A stretch of 5,207 nucleotides of DNA, from positions 1 through 5,207 of the forward strand of contig DAOVNB010000058.1 in NCBI GenBank assembly GCA_030630425.1, written 5' to 3'. Shown here piece after piece: positions 1 through 3,471 of this stretch. The stretch comes from an archaeon. Its GTDB lineage: Archaea > EX4484-52 > B79-G9. A program made the position numbers and the translations under genes. The notes beneath the pieces are model-generated. The model had not been told where the DNA came from and searched no databases. It saw only the letters and a program-made list of their open reading frames with translations. Position 1 is the first letter of the stretch. The number at the start of each line of letters is the position of its first letter.

Positions 1-1
1 A

Positions 2-67
2 AGAAAATGCGGAAACATAGGCCCATATCATTACCGCGTTGTTATTGATTTTATTGTAAACGAATGA
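2..67 (+). CDS. Possible C-terminal end of an upstream gene (partial)
   Basis: Frame 2 is open from the left edge and ends at a TGA at 65-67. It gives 21 residues ending in YRVVIDFIVNE, with one Cys-Gly near the left edge (KCGN). The composition is protein-like and the other two plus-strand frames close sooner or read poorly. The distance to the next start (131) leaves room for that gene's own promoter. The family cannot be named from so short a tail, and chance openness over 66 nt is quite possible. Confidence 0.3.
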   Translation, partial: RKCGNIGPYHYRVVIDFIVNE

Positions 68-93
68 TAATGCCCTAAATCGAAAGAACACAC

Positions 94-107
94 ATATATT
101 GTTAAAT
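94..107 (+). promoter_or_regulatory. Probable TATA region for the 173-residue gene
   Basis: An AT-rich box, ATATATTGTTAAAT, sits behind a purine-rich stretch (CGAAAGAA at 81-88) that could act as a BRE. The right half is about 27 nt from the ATG at 131, the usual archaeal TATA-to-start distance. Transcription would then begin at or next to the start codon. This fits the absence of any Shine-Dalgarno motif there. Confidence 0.4.
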
Positions 108-130
108 GCGCGCCATTATATCTTAAAAAC

Positions 131-652
131 ATGGCAACTAAGGGCAATGAAATAGATGAAAACTACCGCGAACTTGTAGAACAGAACAATCCTGTCAAAA
201 AAGCACCATCAAATATTTTTGAAATTACTGGTATCGTAGACAAGGAAGAAAAAAGATTTATTTTAGACTCTCGAGAAAAAACAGTAAAACTGCTCGGTTT
301 CGCAGTACTGATTGAAGAAGAATTCAAAAACGGAGACTATGTCTTGCCGTATGTTCAATTGGTTGAAATAAGCAAAAATTCAGATATAAAAGATGCACAA
401 AAAATTATTTTAAAAGTTGATACCCCTATCCACACAGAAAGCATATGGAACGTAAAATACGCCAATTATTTTGACCAAACTATTTGCGAATATTTACGAA
501 GCATAAATCCTTCAGTATATATGAAATTCAATAAGGACTTGATTGATGAAGAATATTATAAAAAAATCCTCACAATAACCGATATTCGGGGCTATTCCAA
601 CGGGCCGCTTATTAACAAGCTGAACAGAATATACGAAATTACAGCTAACTGA
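131..652 (+). CDS. Hypothetical protein, 173 residues
   Basis: I do not recognise this protein. It is a complete 173-residue reading frame starting at ATG and ending at TGA. It has no signal peptide, no membrane segment and only one cysteine (119), so it is probably a soluble cytoplasmic protein. It is rich in Lys, Glu and Asp. Residues 1-25 look hydrophilic and disordered. Residues 28-100 alternate hydrophobic and polar stretches (NIFEITGIV, FILDSR, KLLGFAVLI, YVLPYVQLVEI, KIILKV), suggesting a beta-rich domain. Residues 110-145 look more helical and rich in Tyr. The ATG was chosen because a TATA-like box lies about 27 nt upstream and no ribosome binding site is visible, which suggests a leaderless mRNA. 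The gene stands alone: tRNA genes follow 63 nt after its stop behind their own promoter. Confidence 0.8.
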   Translation: MATKGNEIDENYRELVEQNNPVKKAPSNIFEITGIVDKEEKRFILDSREKTVKLLGFAVLIEEEFKNGDYVLPYVQLVEISKNSDIKDAQKIILKVDTPIHTESIWNVKYANYFDQTICEYLRSINPSVYMKFNKDLIDEEYYKKILTITDIRGYSNGPLINKLNRIYEITAN

Positions 653-682
653 AACATATCTCTTGGCGTTCAAATTACAATA

Positions 683-694
683 TTTAAAAATTTA
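683..694 (+). promoter_or_regulatory. TATA box for the tRNA-Pro/tRNA-Ala unit
   Basis: TTTAAAAATTTA is centred about 27 nt upstream of the first base of tRNA-Pro (716). This is the expected spacing for archaeal TBP/TFB-dependent transcription starting at or just before the tRNA. The tRNA-Ala gene begins only 14 nt after the Pro gene and has no TATA box of its own, so both are probably transcribed from here. Confidence 0.6.
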
Positions 695-715
695 TTCTGT
701 CAATTATCCTATATC

Positions 716-792
716 GGGGCCTTGGGGTAGCTTGGTTATCCTTCCAGCTCGGGGAGCTGGTGACCTGTGTTCAAATCACAGGGGCCCCACCA
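716..792 (+). tRNA. tRNA-Pro (anticodon GGG), with encoded CCA
   Basis: A complete cloverleaf is visible. The acceptor stem is 716-722 with 782-788 (G1-C72, closing with U7-G66), the discriminator is A789, and CCA is encoded at 790-792. The D arm has G10-U25, G11-C24, G12-C23 and a U13/U22 mismatch, and G18-G19 at 734-735. The anticodon stem is 744-748 with 756-760, and the anticodon GGG lies at 751-753. The T stem is 765-769 with 777-781 around loop TTCAAAT. G1-C72 with A73 is the archaeal rather than bacterial pattern for tRNA-Pro. The odd point is position 33, which is C750 instead of the near-universal U. In the DNA, 32/38 (T/A) and 33/37 (C/G) are also complementary. The gene heads a probable two-tRNA transcript with tRNA-Ala. 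Confidence 0.96.
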
Positions 793-865
793 AAACAAAA
801 AAGTAAGGGCTGGTGGCTCAGCTGGTAGAGCACTGCGCTCGCAACGCAGAGGCCTCGGGTTCGAA

Positions 866-919
866 TCATCTCACTGCGCTTTGCTTCGTTCGAAGCTTTT
901 CGCAAACGAGTTGCGAAAA
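866..919 (+). other. Non-canonical archaeal tRNA intron (position 59/60) with bulge-helix-bulge
   Basis: The junctions fold into a strict bulge-helix-bulge, the substrate of the archaeal tRNA splicing endonuclease. The outer helix is the T stem (855-859/921-925). The central 4-bp helix is TTCG 860-863 with CGAA 914-917. The 3-nt bulges are AAT 864-866 and AAC 918-920. The inner helix is 867-872 with 908-913, with one T/T mismatch. Cutting after the second base of each bulge, the normal rule, removes exactly 54 nt. The intron continues as a rod: TGCG 875-878 with CGCA 901-904, then a GCTTCG/CGAAGC hairpin (883-888/891-896). Most archaeal tRNA introns lie at 37/38. Introns at 59/60 are known mainly from Thermoproteales. 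The structure is read directly from sequence; splicing itself is inferred. Confidence 0.88.
897..919 (+). repeat. 9-bp hairpin at the 3' end of the tRNA-Ala intron, competing with the splice fold
   Basis: TTTTCGCAA (897-905) and TTGCGAAAA (911-919) are perfect complements around a 5-nt loop ACGAG. The right arm contains the CGAA (914-917) needed for the central helix of the bulge-helix-bulge and ends at the 3' splice site. The hairpin and the splice-competent fold therefore exclude each other. Confidence 0.75.
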
Positions 920-947
920 CCCCGACCAGTCCATAACTAACATAGAA

Positions 948-976
948 AGTGACTTGATGCGTAGCATCAAGTCGCT
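948..976 (+). repeat. 13-bp near-perfect hairpin between tRNA-Ala and tRNA-Gly
   Basis: Arms 948-960 and 964-976 pair over 13 positions with one G-T wobble (950/974) around the 3-nt loop GTA. The core GACTTGATGC/GCATCAAGTC is perfect. There is no T run behind it, so it does not look like a terminator. It begins 14 nt after the tRNA-Ala end and could be part of the trailer of that transcript. An inverted repeat TTGACA/TGTCAA (998-1003/1017-1022) follows. I see no C/D-box or H/ACA signature in this stretch. Confidence 0.8.
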
Positions 977-1032
977 ATACTCACAGGGACAAAAAGGTTG
1001 ACATCGAACCAACTTGTGTCAAACAAATCGCT

Positions 1033-1056
1033 CGAACGGATTTTTCCGTTCGTTTT
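1033..1056 (+). terminator. Terminator-like hairpin plus T run after the tRNA-Pro/Ala unit
   Basis: CGAACGGA (1033-1040) and TCCGTTCG (1045-1052) form a perfect 8-bp stem with a TTTT loop, directly followed by TTTT (1053-1056). This is the layout of an intrinsic terminator. Archaeal RNA polymerase mainly needs the T-rich stretch, so the role is an inference. It would end the tRNA-Pro/Ala transcript about 100 nt past tRNA-Ala and before the separate promoter of tRNA-Gly. Confidence 0.4.
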
Positions 1057-1059
1057 GCT

Positions 1060-1072
1060 AAAACTTTTTAAT
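1060..1072 (+). promoter_or_regulatory. Probable BRE/TATA for tRNA-Gly
   Basis: AAAAC followed by TTTTTAAT resembles an archaeal BRE plus TATA box. It is centred about 57 nt before the tRNA, so transcription would start near 1095 and leave a leader of roughly 30 nt for RNase P removal. A second AT-rich candidate (ATATAATC at 1089-1096) lies about 32 nt upstream and cannot be excluded. Confidence 0.4.
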
Positions 1073-1124
1073 GCTCAAAAATGAACCAATATAATCAATT
1101 CACAAAGCATGTCCAAAAAGTTTT

Positions 1125-1198
1125 GCGCTGGTAGTCTAGTGGTATGATATGAGCTTCCCAAGCTTGTGGCCCGGGTTCGATTCCCGGTCGGCGCACCA
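1125..1198 (+). tRNA. tRNA-Gly (anticodon CCC), with encoded CCA
   Basis: A complete cloverleaf is visible. The acceptor stem is 1125-1131 with 1188-1194 (two G-U pairs, at 5/68 and 7/66), the discriminator is A1195, and CCA lies at 1196-1198. The D arm is 1134-1137 with 1145-1148, including a G10-U25 pair and a U13/U22 mismatch, and G18-G19 at 1141-1142. The anticodon stem is 1150-1154 with 1162-1166; its two outer pairs are wobbles. The anticodon loop TTCCCAA carries CCC at 1157-1159. The T stem is 1171-1175 with 1183-1187 around loop TTCGATT. No intron is present. The gene converges on the 410-residue gene: only 5 nt separate the encoded CCA from that stop codon, so read-through would be antisense to it. 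Confidence 0.97.
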
Positions 1199-1203
1199 TA
1201 TAA

Positions 1204-2436
1204 TCAATAATTTTTTAGTTTGACAGAATCAAAATCAAGCCATTCATCTTTACGCCTCATTTGATTTATTTTCTTTTTGTCTCTGTTTGCCAAATCGCTA
1301 TAAAATGCGACGGTTGCCCCATCAGGCGTAGTATAATACTGATTTATAAGCGGCTTTTCGCTTGCAAGAAACGATAGAGATGGATGAAACCCGCGAGGAT
1401 ATATTTCTCCAGGGGTTTTTTCTGTCTGCTTGAAAAATTCAAGATAACCTTTAACCATTTTTTCAAGGTCGTACTCTTCTTGAGGCGAGGCCACATAAAC
1501 TATTTTTGTCTTATTTTCTTCCGGCTCGTCGCGAGAATATAATTTTCTCTGGCGCTTGTAAACATTTTTAGGCCGCTCAATATCTTCAATCACTACTTCT
1601 TTGGGTCTGATTGCATTATACCATGAAGTTTCTATAATCAGGGTTTGTATTCTCGGATGGTTCTTGGAATCAAGTATAAGGCGATAATCATCCAGTTCAG
1701 GAGCATATTTTATCTTAGCTAAACCACTGTAATCAGGAGCGCCTTCTTCTTTATCTGCATCAATGATTTCAACAACATGTTCCCAGTCATTTACATCCAG
1801 GTTAAACGCCAGCACTGCAGGAACTATTTCATCAGATGAATTTTCAAACCCCCAGTAATCTATTATTGCCGGCGATAAGACAACCTCATATAAGCCGTTA
1901 AGTGTTTTATCCGCTTCATTTGCAGGACAAATATCTCTGCCCTTGTAAACGGTAAACGCGCGCGGCTTTTGTTCTTGTGGATTCACAGAAAATACAGTAA
2001 TATTATATCTTGTTAACCCTTTAGGACATGCAGCATTTTCATCACGTATCATCGGATACAACCCCAACCATCTTTCAGATAATGCCTCCTCTTTAGAATC
2101 CTCCTCTTCAGGGCCTTCGCATACCGTATTTAACCATTCAGGATCTAGTTTAAATTGCCTTAAAGTAAAAAGCCCACTACTCATCTTCACAGACGATTCC
2201 GTTTTCATAGACATCTGTCTAAATGTTGAATCAAAAATACCGGGAATTGATATAATCTGATGATGCGAAAATACGCCATCAACTAGGTCTATTATAATTT
2301 GCGCATTATTATTATCAAGAATCGGTTGAAAATAAGCATTCATGATTTTTGTATCCTTACTCACCATCTTGAGAGGAGCTGTTAAACTGGCACCAATCGC
2401 CAATTCTTCAATCTTTGAAATACGCACAGAAGCCAT
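1204..2436 (-). CDS. Hypothetical protein, 410 residues
   Basis: I do not recognise this protein. The frame is complete from ATG (2434-2436) to TGA (1204-1206). It has no signal peptide or convincing membrane segment and only three scattered cysteines (106, 137, 170), which argues against a zinc site and for a soluble protein. An acidic low-complexity stretch lies at 107-118 (EGPEEEDSKEEA), flanked by two better-ordered parts. Residues 145-290 read as alternating beta-strand-like segments (NITVFSV, AFTVYKG, LYEVVLSPA, RLILDS, TLIIETSWY). A basic linker (288-302) follows, then a probably helical segment (318-340) and a Tyr/Pro-containing C-terminal part. The ATG has no strong Shine-Dalgarno, only GTGAT three bases upstream. 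A TATA-like box is about 34 nt away, so the leader would be very short. It is divergent from the membrane-protein gene and convergent with tRNA-Gly. Context suggests no function. Confidence 0.85.
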   Translation of the reverse strand: MASVRISKIEELAIGASLTAPLKMVSKDTKIMNAYFQPILDNNNAQIIIDLVDGVFSHHQIISIPGIFDSTFRQMSMKTESSVKMSSGLFTLRQFKLDPEWLNTVCEGPEEEDSKEEALSERWLGLYPMIRDENAACPKGLTRYNITVFSVNPQEQKPRAFTVYKGRDICPANEADKTLNGLYEVVLSPAIIDYWGFENSSDEIVPAVLAFNLDVNDWEHVVEIIDADKEEGAPDYSGLAKIKYAPELDDYRLILDSKNHPRIQTLIIETSWYNAIRPKEVVIEDIERPKNVYKRQRKLYSRDEPEENKTKIVYVASPQEEYDLEKMVKGYLEFFKQTEKTPGEIYPRGFHPSLSFLASEKPLINQYYTTPDGATVAFYSDLANRDKKKINQMRRKDEWLDFDSVKLKNY

Positions 2437-2465
2437 AAAATCACATAATTAAATCTAAAGTCTTT

Positions 2466-2475
2466 TGTTTAAAAT
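2466..2475 (-). promoter_or_regulatory. Possible TATA box for the 410-residue gene
   Basis: Read on the minus strand this is ATTTTAAACA, centred about 34 nt before the ATG at 2436. That would place the transcript start near 2444 with a leader of fewer than 10 nt. The whole divergent region is AT-rich, so other boxes are possible. Confidence 0.35.
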
Positions 2476-2504
2476 ACCAAAAATTCTAAAAAGACATACA
2501 ATAG

Positions 2505-2528
2505 ATTATTTAACGACATTTAAATAAT
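2505..2528. repeat. AT-rich 9-bp palindrome in the divergent promoter region
   Basis: ATTATTTAA (2505-2513) and TTAAATAAT (2520-2528) are exact reverse complements separated by CGACAT. The arms contain only A and T, which makes chance occurrence easier. The position, between two divergent promoters, would suit a regulator site or a second TATA element. Confidence 0.4.
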
Positions 2529-2555
2529 TAACTATCCTATAGTGACTACATAAAA

Positions 2556-2636
2556 TATGCTTATTGAACTACCTAAACTACTCATTTTCAAAAAACAAAA
2601 CAAAAATATATAAGAACCAACACAAAAATAAGCATA
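2556..2636. repeat. 10-bp inverted repeat flanking the promoter of the membrane-protein gene
   Basis: TATGCTTATT (2556-2565) is the exact reverse complement of AATAAGCATA (2627-2636). The 61-nt spacer contains the TATA box at 2604-2614, and the right arm covers the expected transcript start near 2635. This looks like a pair of operator half-sites or a site for a looping regulator, but no regulator gene is visible in the window. Confidence 0.45.
2604..2614 (+). promoter_or_regulatory. TATA box for the small membrane-protein gene
   Basis: AAATATATAAG follows an A-rich stretch (2590-2606) that could serve as BRE. Archaeal spacing predicts a start near 2635. This leaves a short leader of about 20-30 nt that still contains the GAGGTG ribosome binding site at 2652-2657. 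Confidence 0.6.
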
Positions 2637-2651
2637 CAAATCATATTTTAT

Positions 2652-2657
2652 GAGGTG
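2652..2657 (+). promoter_or_regulatory. Shine-Dalgarno motif that conflicts with the annotated start
   Basis: GAGGTG matches the archaeal anti-Shine-Dalgarno core exactly. The only conventional in-frame start near it, GTG at 2655-2657, lies inside the motif and so cannot be placed at normal spacing. Six nt downstream of the motif, in frame, is ATA at 2664-2666. No ATG, GTG or TTG occurs in the following coding stretch before the membrane segment. Confidence 0.6.
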
Positions 2658-3071
2658 GTATCAATAGCAGCAAAAAAAAGCAGTAAAAAAGTTGTAAAAA
2701 AAGAAACAAAAGCAAAAAAGCCAACAATTTCGCTTGAAATTCTAAACACCGAAGTCCTAAATTTCATCGTTTCTGTTGTAATATTAGCGCTTCTCGTATT
2801 CTATCTGGTCCCGACAGGCGGGGCAGGCTCCGATGCGGCGCCAAAAGAACTTGAAACAAACTGTAAAACACTGTGCAGTTCTCTTGAATCACAGGGCTAT
2901 GAATTCAGCAGGATTAATGAAAAAGGCTCCTGTTTCTGCACACAAGAGGCAACAATTCCAGACTTTGAAAACAACCGCACAATAACCGCGAAAATAGAGC
3001 GGGAATTAGGCGTAATTTCAAATCTTAAGTCAGAAGAAGGAATCCAGCAACAGCCAATGCAATTACAGTAA
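2655..3071 (+). CDS. Small single-pass membrane protein with exported four-cysteine domain
   Basis: The family cannot be named, but the architecture is clear. Residues 1-23 form a Lys-rich cytoplasmic tail (AAKKSSKKVVKKETKAKK). Residues about 34-52 are one hydrophobic membrane helix (VLNFIVSVVILALLVFYLV). The rest would lie outside the cell by the positive-inside rule. The exported part has four cysteines, C70-x3-C74 and C93-x-C95, around GYEFSRINEKGSCFC. They could form two disulfides or a small metal site. It ends in a Gln-rich tail (IQQQPMQLQ). Lys-rich tail, one helix and a small Cys domain is a pattern I associate with DPANN surface proteins. The start is uncertain: GTG at 2655 gives 138 residues but sits inside the Shine-Dalgarno. 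ATA at 2664 would give a more natural start followed by AAKKSSKK and 135 residues. A 3-nt gap separates it from the convergent 72-residue gene. Confidence 0.8.
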   Translation: MVSIAAKKSSKKVVKKETKAKKPTISLEILNTEVLNFIVSVVILALLVFYLVPTGGAGSDAAPKELETNCKTLCSSLESQGYEFSRINEKGSCFCTQEATIPDFENNRTITAKIERELGVISNLKSEEGIQQQPMQLQ

Positions 3072-3074
3072 ATA

Positions 3075-3293
3075 TTATGCAGAAATGGCGGTCGAGAATT
3101 TCTCGATCTGCCCTTTTTTATTTTTGACTGTAAGCAAAACACCTGTTTTAGTTAAGCTCATCTCGCACAAAAAATCCCCATTGGTGACTTTAAATGCGCC
3201 TGCAATTGGGTTTGAAATGATTATTTTTTTGCGTTCAGGAATATTTTTCATAAGGGAATCTATCTGAAACACAATAGGTTTTCGCTCATCCAT
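3075..3293 (-). CDS. Hypothetical small protein, 72 residues
   Basis: I do not recognise this protein. It starts at ATG (3291-3293) and ends at TAA (3075-3077). The frame could extend to GTG (3302) or TTG (3305). The ATG is preferred because a GGTG motif (read on the minus strand, 3303-3300) lies 6 nt ahead of it and a TATA box fits a short leader. The protein has no membrane segment and one cysteine (43). Residues 5-30 include KPIVFQIDSL and a basic turn ERKK before IIISNPI. Residues 33-70 alternate short hydrophobic strands with turns (AFKVTNGDFLCEMSL, TGVLLTVKNKKGQIEKF), suggesting a small beta-rich domain. Two overlapping frames (2897-3142 minus and 3085-3267 plus) read less like protein. 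Its stop lies 3 nt from that of the membrane-protein gene, so the transcripts probably overlap. Confidence 0.7.
   Translation of the reverse strand: MDERKPIVFQIDSLMKNIPERKKIIISNPIAGAFKVTNGDFLCEMSLTKTGVLLTVKNKKGQIEKFSTAISA
3092..3125 (+). terminator. Terminator-like palindrome plus T-rich run after the membrane-protein gene
   Basis: TCGAGAA (3092-3098) and TTCTCGA (3100-3106) are exact complements around one base, giving a short stem. Seven nt later comes a 12-nt T-rich run (3114-3125) with a single A. T-rich stretches on the coding strand are the main archaeal termination signal. It lies 21 nt past the stop of the upstream gene and inside the 3' coding part of the convergent 72-residue gene. 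Plus-strand transcripts would therefore be partly antisense to that gene. Confidence 0.45.
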
Positions 3294-3330
3294 AGTAAAC
3301 ACCAATATGTTACTATATTCAAGTAATAAC

Positions 3331-3339
3331 TATATAAAT
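3331..3339 (-). promoter_or_regulatory. TATA box for the 72-residue gene
   Basis: Read on the minus strand this is ATTTATATA, centred about 42 nt from the ATG at 3293. It predicts transcription from about 3309 and a leader of roughly 16 nt that includes the GGTG ribosome binding site. Confidence 0.5.
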
Positions 3340-3422
3340 GTTTGTTTTTCAATCTTAATCTTAAAAACAAGCCACCACACCAATCCAGAGACAATCATTA
3401 CTTCTACAACAACAAACAAGAG

Positions 3423-3432
3423 ATATATAAAA
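3423..3432 (+). promoter_or_regulatory. TATA box for the HerA-like gene
   Basis: ATATATAAAA lies about 45 nt before the ATG at 3472, predicting a transcript start near 3453 and a leader of about 19 nt. The stretch between this box and the divergent one at 3331-3339 holds nothing else I can support. Confidence 0.5.
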
Positions 3433-3471
3433 ACTTGCCTTAAAAGATTACATTGTAAAAAAGCATTGGTG

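Larger units (their letters stand above)
807..933 (+). tRNA. tRNA-Ala (anticodon CGC), interrupted by a T-loop intron
   Basis: The exons are 807-865 and 920-933, giving a mature length of 73 nt without CCA. The acceptor stem is 807-813 with 926-932 and includes G809-U930, the G3-U70 pair that marks alanine tRNAs. The discriminator is A933. The D stem is 816-819 with 828-831. The anticodon stem is 833-837 with 845-849, with anticodon CGC at 840-842 and U33 present. The T stem is 855-859 with 921-925, so its halves are separated by a 54-nt insertion. After removal of 866-919 the T loop reads TTCGAAC, a normal form. CCA is not encoded, so it must be added after processing. A linear tRNA scan may truncate or miss this gene because the 3' half is displaced. 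It lies 14 nt after tRNA-Pro and is probably co-transcribed with it. Confidence 0.93.

Noticed and set aside
1..31. Possible start of a minus-strand gene running off the left edge (ATG at 29-31)
   Set aside because: Only about ten codons are visible, no ribosome binding site or convincing TATA box precedes it, and the plus strand offers an equally open frame.
813..1001. 62-codon plus-strand reading frame across the tRNA-Ala gene
   Set aside because: Its first third is the tRNA-Ala sequence itself and the rest covers the intron and hairpins. The peptide MAQLVEHCARNAEASGSN is the familiar by-product of translating a tRNA.
948..1022. Candidate C/D-box or H/ACA guide RNA between tRNA-Ala and tRNA-Gly
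   Set aside because: A TTGATGC resembles a C box but no CTGA D box follows. The hairpin has a 3-nt loop with no guide pocket, so neither class is supported.
883..1052. CRISPR-like array
   Set aside because: The palindromes differ in sequence and spacing, and there are no direct repeats of 20 bases or more with regular spacers.
2897..3142. 81-codon minus-strand frame
   Set aside because: It lies mostly opposite the well-supported membrane-protein gene and partly overlaps the 72-residue gene in another frame. It is Cys-rich with no ribosome binding site or protein-like organisation.
3085..3267. 60-codon plus-strand frame
   Set aside because: It is the mirror of the 72-residue minus-strand gene. 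Its hydrophobic look comes from reading the complement of Lys-rich codons.
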